Assembly (NCBI RefSeq): GCF_001303895.1
Contig: NZ_LJSD01000032.1
Coordinates: 1-64,000 of the forward strand
DNA length: 64,000 nt
Source of the DNA: Mesorhizobium sp. 1M-11
GTDB lineage: Bacteria; Pseudomonadota; Alphaproteobacteria; Rhizobiales; Rhizobiaceae
Direction of reading: 5' to 3'
Both the position numbers and the translations under genes were made by a program. Within the stretch, counting starts at the first letter, position 1. The number at the start of each line of letters is the position of its first letter. The notes under the pieces are model-generated. The model saw only the letters and a program-made list of their open reading frames with translations. It was not told the DNA's origin and did no database searches. Below, one piece after another: positions 17,540 to 25,757 of the stretch.

Positions 17540-17920
17540 TCAGGCGGCCACGGATTGAACGGTCGAAAGACAACGGCAACCACGCGGAACTCCTGAGGCC
17601 TGCACCATGCAGATCAGTAACAGGCTTGCTTGTTAAGGATCGAGAGCCGTGATGTGCGGGGCCGCGGAAAGCGTGCGAACGCCAACGGCGGACCGATGCG
17701 AGCCATGAAGGCCGGGGAAGACCTTCGATGGCACGTCGACCGAAGCCCGCAAGGGTCGAGACCGGCGTGATCCGGAATGGACGCAGCCCTCCGGGGAGGC
17801 GGACGGACGGGTCGTCAAAATCAAGGCCGGCAGGTGCAATGTCCTTCGGAAATTGCCGCCGCTGACTGGTCCTGGTCTGACAGGGAGGCGCTGGGAGAAA
17901 TCCCGGCGCCAACTGTTTTT
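17540..17920 (+). ncRNA. Candidate structured non-coding RNA of unknown family
   Basis: The 727-bp gap 17324-18050 has no convincing protein gene. From about 17540 the plus strand is dense in short hairpins: TCGACC/GGTCGA near 17739-17761, CCTCCGGGGAGG near 17792, and a GCAAT/ATTGC stem near 17840-17860. It ends in a perfect 10-bp GC-rich hairpin with a GAAA loop and a T-run. TTAAAT near 17530 could be a -10 box. I could not match it to tmRNA, RNase P, SRP or 6S RNA, or to a riboswitch consensus I know. The 5' end is a guess. Confidence 0.4.
17887..17920 (+). terminator. Strong rho-independent terminator
   Basis: GGCGCTGGGA (17887-17896), loop GAAA, TCCCGGCGCC (17901-17910), then AACTG and TTTTT. 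It is a 10-bp stem with one G-T pair, and it ends no recognised gene, which is the main argument for an RNA gene upstream. Confidence 0.85.
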
Positions 17921-18050
17921 AGGCCCGCTTCACGCACATGATTTCCAGATGGCTTGCTCGCCCAACCGCGCGGTGACTGGACGAGCCATGGCTGCACACA
18001 AGAGCGGAATCGGCTATCGTCCCCTCGTCATTCGAGGAGAGGGACCTTCC

Positions 18051-18485
18051 ATGACGCTGATCCAGAAGCTTGCCTTGGCTTATGCCGTGCTGTTCTTCGC
18101 CGTCGTGGCGATCGGCTATATTCCTGCCTTCAACGACGCCAATGGCTACCTCTTCGGCCTCTTTTCGCTGCAGTGGTACGATGATCTTCTGCACGCCTTC
18201 TCCGGCGTCTGGGCTGCGATTGCCGCCTTCATCTCGCACCGTCAGTCGGTGTTCTACTTCAAGCTGTTCGGCTCGGTTTACCTGTTCGACGGCCTCCTCG
18301 GCCTCGTCACCGGTTCCGGCTGCCTCGACGGCGGCATCTTCATCAATGGCTTCCGTTCCTTCAACGACATCGAATTCCCGGCGCGTTTCTTCGCCAACCT
18401 GCCGCATATCCTGATTGGCGGCATCGCCGTCTATATCGGCTTCCGGCTTTCCAAACGGATACACGACCACTTCGCGACAGCTTGA
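18051..18485 (+). CDS. Conserved membrane protein of unknown function
   Basis: A 144-aa protein with about four hydrophobic helices: residues 6-24, one after WYDDLLHAFSGVWAAIAAF, one around YFKLFGSVYLFDGLLGLV, and one at NLPHILIGGIAVYIGF. Two His residues sit at helix ends (LLHAFSG and NLPHILIG). I do not recognise a named family. The ATG at 18051 follows GAGGAGAGGG, so the longer frame is rejected. Only 4 bp separate it from the next gene, so the two are probably co-transcribed. Confidence 0.7.
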   Translation: MTLIQKLALAYAVLFFAVVAIGYIPAFNDANGYLFGLFSLQWYDDLLHAFSGVWAAIAAFISHRQSVFYFKLFGSVYLFDGLLGLVTGSGCLDGGIFINGFRSFNDIEFPARFFANLPHILIGGIAVYIGFRLSKRIHDHFATA

Positions 18486-18489
18486 GCCC

Positions 18490-19620
18490 ATGTTCATGCT
18501 GCGCTGGCTGAAACGCATCTTGAAGACGATCGTCTGGCTGGTCGTCATTATCCTGCTCATCCCGGTCCTCGGCCTCACCTATGGCTGGCTCACCACCTCA
18601 GCACTCGACATGACGCCCCTGCCTGGCGTCGCCGAAGGCGCGCCATCAAAGGAACTGGCCGACAAGATGCGCGCCGAGATTCCCGGCTACCAGCGGCCGG
18701 AAGAATCGACCTTCCTCACCTATCCGGAATGGGCAATCGTCTATGCCGCGCGCGAATATGCCGGCTATGTGAAAGACGACCAGCCGAGCGACTTCCCCTA
18801 CTGGTCCTATATCGGTCGCTTCTGGCAAGATTACGCCATGGTGATCCGCGCCAGTTCAGTCTACCCGTTCAATTGGCAGAACCACCAGATGCTCGCCGTC
18901 ATCGGCACCAGCCATACGATCGAACACGCGATCCAGTGGGCGTATGAGAATACGGCCGGCCGCACTACGGAAGCCATCGGCGGCCAGCGGACGGCGGTTG
19001 ACGACTACCAGGCCAAGGTGGCGGCAGAATATGCCGCCTTCCTCGACCAGGTACCGTGGTACCAATTTCCCTATGCTCAAAAGCGAACGGGGTTGTTTGC
19101 CATCGAACCCGCAGCCGGCGACGGTGTGGTGCGGCCGGGCGAGCGCAAGCTCGCCTTTGGTCTCGCCGACACGATCAAGCAGGGATATGCAGACCTGATC
19201 AAGCAGGCGCTCGCCGCCACATCCGATCCCGCGCTGCTCGACATCCATGTCTGGGCCAAGGGACAGGTTGCGGAAGCAACGCGCGGCGAACCCGACACAT
19301 TGCTGGAACGCGATCTCGGTGCCGACGGCGCCGTCTTCGTCACCAAACGCTACCAGGTCTTTACGGACATGATCCCGCGCCTGATCGAGAAGGGTGTTTC
19401 CTTCATCGAGATCGGCGGCAATGACGAGATCATGGCCACGGTGCTTTCCAACGATCCGGTTGCCGTTCCCGAAGGCGCGCGCGAGCTGTTCACCTATCAG
19501 CTGCCGGCCGACCCTGCCTCACGTCGCACCGGCCTTGTCATCGCCGTGCGCAAGCTGCACACGGTCGTTCCGGCCCTGGGCAAGAGCGGAGCGAAGCTGG
19601 AACACGTCTACGACTACTGA
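18490..19620 (+). CDS. Conserved membrane-anchored protein of unknown function
   Basis: A 376-aa protein with a single N-terminal membrane helix (VWLVVIILLIPVLGLTYGWL) and a large soluble part, probably periplasmic. Motifs such as TFLTYPEWAIVYAAREYAG, GTSHTIEHAIQW and FIEIGGNDEIMATV look conserved but match no enzyme family I can name. SHTIEHA could be metal binding. It follows the small membrane protein at 18051 with a 4-bp gap, suggesting a two-gene unit working at the inner membrane. Confidence 0.7.
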   Translation: MFMLRWLKRILKTIVWLVVIILLIPVLGLTYGWLTTSALDMTPLPGVAEGAPSKELADKMRAEIPGYQRPEESTFLTYPEWAIVYAAREYAGYVKDDQPSDFPYWSYIGRFWQDYAMVIRASSVYPFNWQNHQMLAVIGTSHTIEHAIQWAYENTAGRTTEAIGGQRTAVDDYQAKVAAEYAAFLDQVPWYQFPYAQKRTGLFAIEPAAGDGVVRPGERKLAFGLADTIKQGYADLIKQALAATSDPALLDIHVWAKGQVAEATRGEPDTLLERDLGADGAVFVTKRYQVFTDMIPRLIEKGVSFIEIGGNDEIMATVLSNDPVAVPEGARELFTYQLPADPASRRTGLVIAVRKLHTVVPALGKSGAKLEHVYDY

Positions 19621-19712
19621 TCTTTTCTGCGCCACGCTGATTTCACAATCGCAGCGAAATCCCGCCGTGTTCTCGAGCGATCTTGCCCTCGGATTTTCGA
19701 GGGGCCGAAGCC

Positions 19713-20204
19713 GTGATCAAGACCGCACTTGTCGCCATGACCATCGTGGGATGCGACTGCGACGCCAAGCTTTGCGAATATATCGGCGAAACGCCGGCCA
19801 AATGGTCGACCATCGCCGACTGCGAAGCAGCGATGAAAAACCAGATGCTGCACCACCGCAAGGGATTCAGCTATCCAGTGGTTTCCGGCATCTGCCGCAC
19901 AGTCCAGCCGCAGACCGCGATGGCCGTTTCTACCGCTTCGCCGCAGGTTGCGCTGGCTCCGCTCAATGATGAAATCGCGGCTCTTGGCCTGCGCCGGCCG
20001 GAAATCCCGATCGGCCGGCGTCCAACGCCGGTCGTCAATGCCAGTGCCGAACCCGATGTCGACGGCGGCGACGCGATTCTCTATCGGACAGAGAGTGGCT
20101 ACACACTGGTCAAGACCAGGCTGGATCGAACCTTCTCGGACACTGCCATGGTCCTGAAACGCTCTGCCGGCTGGCTTTCGGCGCAATTGCAGGGCAACTG
20201 GTAG
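19713..20204 (+). CDS. Hypothetical protein, possibly exported
   Basis: A 163-aa protein with a short hydrophobic start (VIKTALVAMTIVGCDCDAKLC) that could be an export or lipoprotein signal; Cys residues occur in GCDCDAKLCEY. The middle is low in complexity and the C-terminus KRSAGWLSAQLQGNW is basic and aromatic. The GTG at 19713, after GAGGGG, fits better than the ATG at 19683. It is convergent with the next gene, with 5 bp between stops. No function is recognised. Confidence 0.55.
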   Translation: MIKTALVAMTIVGCDCDAKLCEYIGETPAKWSTIADCEAAMKNQMLHHRKGFSYPVVSGICRTVQPQTAMAVSTASPQVALAPLNDEIAALGLRRPEIPIGRRPTPVVNASAEPDVDGGDAILYRTESGYTLVKTRLDRTFSDTAMVLKRSAGWLSAQLQGNW

Positions 20205-20209
20205 ATCGC

Positions 20210-20839
20210 CTACTCGTCCATACGCAGTTTCAGGCTCTGCCAGAAGCGGTCGATCATTGGCTGGTCGGCTTCGGCATTGTCATCGTCCAGGCTGGTGATC
20301 ACGATCACGCCTTGGTCGGTGGTTCCGTAGCTCATCACCTCGTAGGCGACCCGGTCGATGCGGGTCTTAACGGTTGCGCTCAACCCGTTCAGCACCTTGC
20401 CGTCGGCAAGCTTTCGCGAACCCGCCTTTTGCGTGAGCTTTCCACCCGCCCGTACCGACTCCTTGGTGATCTCCTGCAACATGAGCTGGTTGAGCATCAC
20501 CGGGTTCATATCGGAGTATTCCTGGACGATGACCATCGAGCCGACCGCCGAAGCCATCAGATGCTGGTCGAGCCCCTTGGAGAGGTTGGTCTTAGTCACC
20601 GTTACCCCGCTTGGGTGCACGAAGGAGAAATTGCCGCCGCTGAAGGTCGCGAATGCATTGGGTTCCAGCTTGACGCGCGCCTGTTTGCCGTTCGGCAAGG
20701 CCAGGGTGGCATCCTCGCCCGGATCGATATCGACGGAGACGCCATCGACGGTGAGTTTGTAAGCCTTGAGGTCTTCGGAAAACGCAGGCGTGCAAAAGAG
20801 CACGGCAGAAACAATCACCATCGCCGCACTATGTCGCAT
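20210..20839 (-). CDS. Secreted hypothetical protein
   Basis: A 209-aa protein with a clear signal peptide (MRHSAAMVIVSAVLFCTPAFS), so probably periplasmic. The mature part is beta-rich (YKLTVDGVSVDIDPGED, GGNFSFVHPSGVTVT) and ends with MIDRFWQSLKLRMDE, a pattern seen in small stress-type periplasmic proteins. GGAG lies about 6 bases before the ATG at 20839. The upstream FAD gene ends 17 bp before this start, so they are likely co-transcribed. Function unknown. Confidence 0.65.
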   Translation of the reverse strand: MRHSAAMVIVSAVLFCTPAFSEDLKAYKLTVDGVSVDIDPGEDATLALPNGKQARVKLEPNAFATFSGGNFSFVHPSGVTVTKTNLSKGLDQHLMASAVGSMVIVQEYSDMNPVMLNQLMLQEITKESVRAGGKLTQKAGSRKLADGKVLNGLSATVKTRIDRVAYEVMSYGTTDQGVIVITSLDDDNAEADQPMIDRFWQSLKLRMDE

Positions 20840-20856
20840 CTTAGCTCTCCGCTGCA

Positions 20857-22494
20857 TCAGGTGGTGGGGCTGAGTGCCTTCAAAGCCCTGTAGAAAGTCG
20901 AGGAAAACAGCTCGTCGGGATCGTACTTGCGTTTACGCGCCAGGAAGAGCGGTAATTCCGGATAGGATGCCAGAAGTTGAGCACCTGTGTAGTGCAACTG
21001 GTAGGGCAGGAAGAAGCGGCCACCATATCGGATGGTCGTGTCGATCAGCGCGCGCGTCAGTTGCCGCATTTGCGCATTGCCGCTCACCGTCGTTGGCTGG
21101 TTGATGTAGAGAACCAGCGAGAAGGCCGGCTGCGGCGCATAGTTCAGTGCGATGTCTTCCTTGTGCACGACCCGCACCGAGGCGTTCAGAACCGGCAGGG
21201 ATTGGCTGCGCAGGATGGTGCGCACTTCACCGATATAGGCGTTGTAGTCGGCACGCGGCACGAAATATTCGTGGAGTATGTCGGTTTCGCCCGCCAGATC
21301 GTTGAACAGGTAGGGCACGGAATCGTGCATCGGGTTGTTGCGGGTCACCAGGCAAGCCTCGCCTTCCCCCATCGCGGCAGAACGCGCCACCGTGCAGTTC
21401 TCGAAGCGCGGCTCCAGCGTCTTCTCAGTGAACCACTTCAACTCCTGGAACGGTCCGCCCCACTTCGCCATGTTCATGATCAGGCGCTTGACGCCGACCG
21501 CGCCCGGCTCCCCGATCGGGACTTGGTCCGCAGGTGGTACCCCCGCCACCGTCTCGTAGCGGTAGACGATCATGTCTTCCAGAAAGCTCCCCGGTGCCGT
21601 CGAAAGATGGCCGTAAAACAGACCGATCTCATGGTTCGGCTCCAGAACCTCATTGAAAAATCGTGGAAACTCCTCGGATTTTATGATTTCGCGGGTCGTG
21701 CGGTAGACGGCGTTGTCGACGATGTCGAGCGTTGCCTCCAGCACCACCGCGAACAGCCCATAGCCACCGACGACATGACGAAACAGATCGGCATTTTCAG
21801 ATCCCGAACATGTCAGGACAGAACCATCGGCCAGCATGACGCGCAGGGATCGGATCGAGCCGGCCACGGAGCCGGCCTGATGGTCCATGCCATGTGCATT
21901 CACCGACAGCGAACCGCCAACGGAAAAGATATCGGTCGATTGCATCGCCTTCACCGCGAAGCGCGGATGCAGGATATTCTGGATATCGTGCCAGGTAGCA
22001 CCTGGCTGCACCGTCATCGTCTTCGCCGCAGCGTCGACTGAGACGGCATTGAATTTGCGCATGTCGAGGACCAGCGCATTGTCGTCGAAGGCATGCCCAC
22101 CCATAGAATGCCGGACTGCCGCCATCGAGACCTTCAGACCGTTGGCGCGTGCGAAGGCCAGCGCCTTGGCCACGTCACCATCGCTGCTCACCTCGACCAT
22201 GCCGTAGACAGGCGTGCGGGAAAGCCCGCTGGCATCGTTTACCGTCCCGCCTTTGGTCAGCCAGGCCAAGCCGGCGTCATGGATCGGCGCATTTTCCAAC
22301 GGCTTCAGCGACAACGCGTAGCCATCCACGTCTGCGACGCGCCCGGCATCCTTTGCGGAGGATGGGCTGCGCGTCAGCCGCGCCACCGTGTTGCCTCCCC
22401 ACAAGACGGCGCCACCGACTACCGTCGCGCCGAGCAGCAACCGCCGGGTGGGCCGCCAGCCGCTTTGACGATTTTCCGTACCGTGCTCGGCCAT
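20857..22494 (-). CDS. FAD-linked oxidoreductase, gulonolactone/arabinonolactone oxidase-like
   Basis: A 545-aa protein with a twin-arginine-like start (GWRPTRRLLLGATVVGGA), suggesting export of a folded flavoprotein. The VAO-type FAD-binding domain shows LKVSMAAVRHSMGGHAF, TVQPGATWHDIQ and FSVGGSLSVNAHGMDHQ, where the HSMGGHAF segment can carry the flavin-linking His. The C-terminal part resembles sugar-lactone oxidases. The substrate is unknown; oxidation of an aldonolactone or sugar alcohol is most likely. A secreted hypothetical protein follows 17 bp downstream. Confidence 0.8.
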   Translation of the reverse strand: MAEHGTENRQSGWRPTRRLLLGATVVGGAVLWGGNTVARLTRSPSSAKDAGRVADVDGYALSLKPLENAPIHDAGLAWLTKGGTVNDASGLSRTPVYGMVEVSSDGDVAKALAFARANGLKVSMAAVRHSMGGHAFDDNALVLDMRKFNAVSVDAAAKTMTVQPGATWHDIQNILHPRFAVKAMQSTDIFSVGGSLSVNAHGMDHQAGSVAGSIRSLRVMLADGSVLTCSGSENADLFRHVVGGYGLFAVVLEATLDIVDNAVYRTTREIIKSEEFPRFFNEVLEPNHEIGLFYGHLSTAPGSFLEDMIVYRYETVAGVPPADQVPIGEPGAVGVKRLIMNMAKWGGPFQELKWFTEKTLEPRFENCTVARSAAMGEGEACLVTRNNPMHDSVPYLFNDLAGETDILHEYFVPRADYNAYIGEVRTILRSQSLPVLNASVRVVHKEDIALNYAPQPAFSLVLYINQPTTVSGNAQMRQLTRALIDTTIRYGGRFFLPYQLHYTGAQLLASYPELPLFLARKRKYDPDELFSSTFYRALKALSPTT

Positions 22495-22579
22495 AGCGCC
22501 CCCTCGTTTTCCAACCGATAGCGCGGGGTCGCGGCAAAGACCATAGCCGCAGCCGGACGGCTGACGGCACCGCTAACGG

Positions 22580-22610
22580 AAGAAAGCCGGCCTGCACAGC
22601 CGGCTTTCTT
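22580..22610 (-). terminator. Terminator downstream of the DUF1344 gene
   Basis: AAGAAAGCCGGC (22580-22591) and GCCGGCTTTCTT (22599-22610) are perfect 12-bp arms. Read on the minus strand, the hairpin lies 60 bp beyond the DUF1344 stop codon and its 3' arm is pyrimidine rich. Confidence 0.7.
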
Positions 22611-22670
22611 CGAATGGTATGGAAGATGGGGAACACGCGCCTCAGCGGCGCCTGGATGCCCGCCCCTGAG

Positions 22671-22928
22671 TCAGGATGACTTGACGATCGACGTGACGAT
22701 GCCTGTCTTGTCGTCGACGGTCACCGCCACCTTAATGCCGACCTGAAGCTTGTCGACCGTCGACTCTGCCGGAAGCTGATAGATCTTGCCGTCGTCCAGA
22801 GTGAACGACTTGGTGTCGGGGTCGATGGATTTGATCGTGCCTTGCACGGTCGCCGCATAGGCCGAGCTGGCCAGCGCAAACAGGGCGACGGAAGCGGTCG
22901 CGATGACCGTCTTGATGACTTTATTCAT
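22671..22928 (-). CDS. DUF1344 small periplasmic protein
   Basis: An 85-aa protein with a signal peptide (MNKVIKTVIATASVALFALA, cleavage near SSAYA) and a small beta-rich domain, TVQGTIKSIDPDTKSFTLDD, typical of DUF1344 proteins of rhizobia. It resembles a tiny OB-like barrel and is probably periplasmic. Function unknown. It stands alone, with its own terminator at 22580-22610. Confidence 0.85.
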   Translation of the reverse strand: MNKVIKTVIATASVALFALASSAYAATVQGTIKSIDPDTKSFTLDDGKIYQLPAESTVDKLQVGIKVAVTVDDKTGIVTSIVKSS

Positions 22929-23437
22929 GGTCAGAGCTCCGTTTTTTTAGGGTCGGAAGCGTCCCGGCCAGACTTTGCTGAAACGGCTGCAGCATAGCGA
23001 AACGGCGGAACATCCAAAGGCTAAGGAGCCCACTGCATCGCAGCCAAATCACATTCGATAACTTTGTTAAATGAAATCATATGCTTATTTCAGACACAAT
23101 TGCGCGTCGAGCCCCTTCCCACAGCAAAGCGCAGCCGGTTTTATGCAATGAAAGGAGACGTTTCGCGCACTTCTCGAACGGCAACGCAGCCATTGCGTTC
23201 AAGCCATCGAATGTCCCCGAAAGCTCGAGGAAATTGGGGGCAGAATGTGATTTCTCGTTCTATTTCAAATGGTTAGGATGAAATTTCATGCCCCGGGAAC
23301 ATTTTTACTCAGCCCCTTCGACGAGGCCCACTTCTTCTTTGGTCCAGTGCGCGCCTCTCTTCCCAAGAATCGCGCTTTCTGGCATATTGGACCGGTTCAA
23401 TCGGCGCTCCCAGCCGGTCTTTCTGAAAGTTTACGTC
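22929..23437. other. Gene-free stretch upstream of the SemiSWEET gene
   Basis: About 500 bp without a convincing gene. The part around 23050-23095 is AT-rich compared with its surroundings and could hold promoters. Short open frames on the plus strand lack family features. I see no repeat or structured element. Confidence 0.5.
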
Positions 23438-23695
23438 TTGCACCCCTCGGTCGAAATTATCGGCGCGGTCGCTGCCTTCATCACGACGGTCGGCTGGATT
23501 CCGCAGGTCGCCAAGATCGCCCGCGAGCGCCGCGCCGGTGATATCTCGCTCGTCACCACCGGCGTCCTCGCCTTCGGCATCCTGCTGTGGGCGCTTTACG
23601 GTCTTTTGATCGGCTCCTGGCCGGTCATCCTCGCCAACGGCTTTACCTTCATGCTGGTTGCCGCCATCGTCGCCATGAAATTGCGCTACGGCTGA
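23438..23695 (+). CDS. SemiSWEET-type sugar transporter (PQ-loop/MtN3 family)
   Basis: An 85-aa protein with three predicted helices and the PQ motif in FITTVGWIPQVAKIARERRA. ISLVTTGVLAFGILLWALYG and WPVILANGFTFML are the next two helices. SemiSWEETs dimerise to move sugars across the inner membrane. I place the start at the TTG at 23438, which aligns with the family's short N-terminus; the open frame continues upstream to 23288 but adds unrelated sequence. The start is uncertain. The last 10 bp overlap the convergent CapA-like gene. Confidence 0.75.
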   Translation: MHPSVEIIGAVAAFITTVGWIPQVAKIARERRAGDISLVTTGVLAFGILLWALYGLLIGSWPVILANGFTFMLVAAIVAMKLRYG

Positions 23696-24735
23696 GCAGT
23701 TCCCAGAACGCGTGCCAGCCGCTCTTCGACGCGTGCACGCAGCGCTCCGGAGAGATTTGTCACTGGCATCAGTCGCTCGCGCCTGCCATCACGCAGCCGC
23801 ATGAAGGGATGCATCTTGTAAGCCGCGACTTTGCCGAGGCTCTCCGGTTCAGCGCTCACGTCGACAGTCAGGATAGCGCCGATACGTCCCGGCCAGGGCT
23901 GGCGTGCCAGCGCCGTGCCGAGGAAGTCGCCCAGCCCATAGGCGACCGGCACCTGCCCGATGAGGCCGACCGGCTGCAGGACATGTGCGTGATGCCCGGC
24001 AATCAGGCCGAAACCGTGTTCGACCAGTCGTCGCGCGAGCACCATTGTTTCCCGTTGCGGAAAATGCCGGAATTCCCAGCCCCAATGCGGTACGGCGCAC
24101 AGGAGATCCGCGCCCTCCAAACTGCCCGCAGGCCACAGCTTCGGGTCGGTCTCAGCAGACACACGGCCTGAAAACAGCGCCTCGGAAGCGTTTCGCCACA
24201 CCGTGAAGGCGGCGAAACCGATGGTGAGGCCGCCTGCATCGACCCGCTGCACGGGACCGCGGTCTGCCGCACCGATAATTTGCACGCCGAGGTGCCGCAA
24301 CGCATCAATCGTCTCTGCGAAACCCTCGACGCCCTGGTCGAGCATGTGATTGTTGGCGACCGACAGCACCGATCGCTCGTGCCGGATACCGACCGCGGCC
24401 ATCGCATCGGCGAGGAAAGCCTCTTCCATGGCATGGTGCGTTCCGACCCACGTGCCGAACCTGGCCCGCACGCGCCCGACCACCGGGCTCTCGCAATTGC
24501 CGATCACCAGGTCGGCAGAACCGAGTAGTGCCTTCAATGTGGGATCGCATGCCGGCGCCTGCCTGGAGGCGACTGCCGAAATATCGCCGATGAAGGCGAG
24601 CCGTATTGTCCTTGCCGGCATCGGAGACATCAGTTGCGCCGAGGGCGGCGCAAAATCCCGTCCGCTGCCATCGAGTGACGGCTTCAGGAAGCGCGGCAGC
24701 CAGGATAGCTTGTAGGAAAGCGGATAGTTCGACAC
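23686..24735 (-). CDS. CapA/PgsA-family metallophosphatase-like protein
   Basis: A 349-aa protein of the poly-gamma-glutamate/capsule synthesis CapA family, a calcineurin-like fold. FIGDISAVA, GNCESPVV, SVANNHMLDQGVEGFAET, VPHWGWEF and GHHAHVLQP give the expected metal-ligand Asp, Asn and His residues. No signal peptide or membrane anchor is obvious, unlike classical CapA. Its neighbours make surface polysaccharide, so a role in capsule or exopolysaccharide is likely. 175 bp, containing a palindromic repeat, separate it from the glycosyltransferase upstream. Confidence 0.8.
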   Translation of the reverse strand: MSNYPLSYKLSWLPRFLKPSLDGSGRDFAPPSAQLMSPMPARTIRLAFIGDISAVASRQAPACDPTLKALLGSADLVIGNCESPVVGRVRARFGTWVGTHHAMEEAFLADAMAAVGIRHERSVLSVANNHMLDQGVEGFAETIDALRHLGVQIIGAADRGPVQRVDAGGLTIGFAAFTVWRNASEALFSGRVSAETDPKLWPAGSLEGADLLCAVPHWGWEFRHFPQRETMVLARRLVEHGFGLIAGHHAHVLQPVGLIGQVPVAYGLGDFLGTALARQPWPGRIGAILTVDVSAEPESLGKVAAYKMHPFMRLRDGRRERLMPVTNLSGALRARVEERLARVLGTAQP

Positions 24736-24819
24736 GCGCAGCCCGGTTCGTTTGCCCCGGTTTATCCGTCCGGCCGTATCAGGTGAAGTAGCACTTCACG
24801 AAGAGGAAGCGAAGGCGCT

Positions 24820-24914
24820 GGAGCAATTCCGGGAAAAGTGTGCAACGGTTTTCCGCCCGAAATTGCGTAAAAACAAAGAGTTGGAGTGTTTCCGTGAAAA
24901 CGGAAACACTCTAG
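24820..24914. repeat. Mosaic palindromic repeat (AGCAATTCC + GTTTCC modules), copy A
   Basis: It starts GGAGCAATTCCGGGAAAAG, continues with AATTGCGTAAAAACAAAG and ends GTGTTTCCGTG...GGAAACACTCTAG. The terminal CTAG (24911-24914) contains, on the minus strand, the TAG stop codon of the glycosyltransferase gene. Other copies start at 34189, 39971, 50138, 53876 and 55046. Confidence 0.85.
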
Positions 24915-25720
24915 GCTGGCTGGCCGAAGAACTCCCGCTTTGCGCTCTCGTCGACCAGGCGAAGCTTGCCCATGTTGCGCAGCAGACGCCGCGGTCGCTT
25001 CAGCGCTTCCCAGCTCAGGAAATATTTGACCAGCAGGCTGGGCGCTTTGCTGTGCGAGCCGGCATGGCCAACGCGATAGACAGCGCCGCGGAACGGCAGC
25101 GGCGCCAGCGGTGTGCCGTTGTTGGCCAGGATATCGGCAATGCGGACATGGCTGCCCAACATCGACTTGATCCAGTCCAGCGACGCATCCTCGAAACGTT
25201 CTGGCAAGCTGTAAAGGGCGGCACGAATGATGAGCGAGGTTCCACACAGATGGCTGAAGTCGTCATACCCCAGCAGGATCTTGCCGCCGTCGTCCCAAAT
25301 GTAGCCCTTGTCGATCGTCCAGCCATTGGCGCCGCGATTTTCCGCCACATGTTCGACGATGCGGGCGCTGACGAAATCGTCGTCATCGACAATCATGAAG
25401 AAGCCGCTGTCGCGCGCGGCCAGCATGCCCATCAGCACGCGTCGGCCCTTGTCCGCACGGAAAGCGTCATAGACATCCTCGACATTGGCTTTGTCGATCT
25501 CGTGCAGGACATTCGGCGGGAATGTCACGCGCACAACGCTGAAACCTGCCGGCAGGTCGGGCAGATCCGCGCCTTCGTTGGCCACGATGATCCCTTGCCA
25601 GTCGCCATTCGTCTGGTTCGAGATCGACGCGACGGTCTGGGTAAGGTTCGCCTTGAGCAGCCCCCAATCGCGGGCATTGTCCTGATGCCGGACTGGAATG
25701 ATGAAGGTGACGAGGCTCAT
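24911..25720 (-). CDS. Family 2-like glycosyltransferase
   Basis: A 269-aa GT-A fold protein. The N-terminus VTFIIPVRHQDNARDW and the metal site FMIVDDDDFVSARIVEH (DxD-type) are clear, and GTSLIIRAALYSLPE resembles acceptor-domain sequence. It probably adds a sugar to a lipid-linked surface polysaccharide at the cytoplasmic face. It lies 37 bp downstream of the pyruvyl transferase in the same direction. The stop codon is formed by the end of repeat copy A. Sugar specificity cannot be read. Confidence 0.8.
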   Translation of the reverse strand: MSLVTFIIPVRHQDNARDWGLLKANLTQTVASISNQTNGDWQGIIVANEGADLPDLPAGFSVVRVTFPPNVLHEIDKANVEDVYDAFRADKGRRVLMGMLAARDSGFFMIVDDDDFVSARIVEHVAENRGANGWTIDKGYIWDDGGKILLGYDDFSHLCGTSLIIRAALYSLPERFEDASLDWIKSMLGSHVRIADILANNGTPLAPLPFRGAVYRVGHAGSHSKAPSLLVKYFLSWEALKRPRRLLRNMGKLRLVDESAKREFFGQPA

Positions 25721-25757
25721 CGCAGCTTGCCTCCATGGCTCTCCGGCACCGGCCGCC

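Noticed and set aside
17640..17700. Group II intron domain V
   Set aside because: GAGCCGTGATGTGCGG resembles it at first sight, but the paired arm and GAAA-loop arrangement do not fit, and no reverse transcriptase is nearby.
17535..17912. Minus-strand 125-codon frame in the 17.5-17.9 kb gap
   Set aside because: It is Pro/Arg/Ser-rich with no motif and no RBS; the structured RNA reading on the plus strand explains the region better.
17540..17920. Two-piece tmRNA gene
   Set aside because: A stretch reading DNGNHAEL faintly recalls a tag, but no stop-ended LAA/VAA tag, T-arm GTTCGA or CCA end is present.
24783..24799. GTGAAGT/ACTTCAC hairpin as a terminator
   Set aside because: The stem is only 7 bp, with no T-run, and it lies upstream of the CapA-like gene rather than after a gene end; kept out as too weak.
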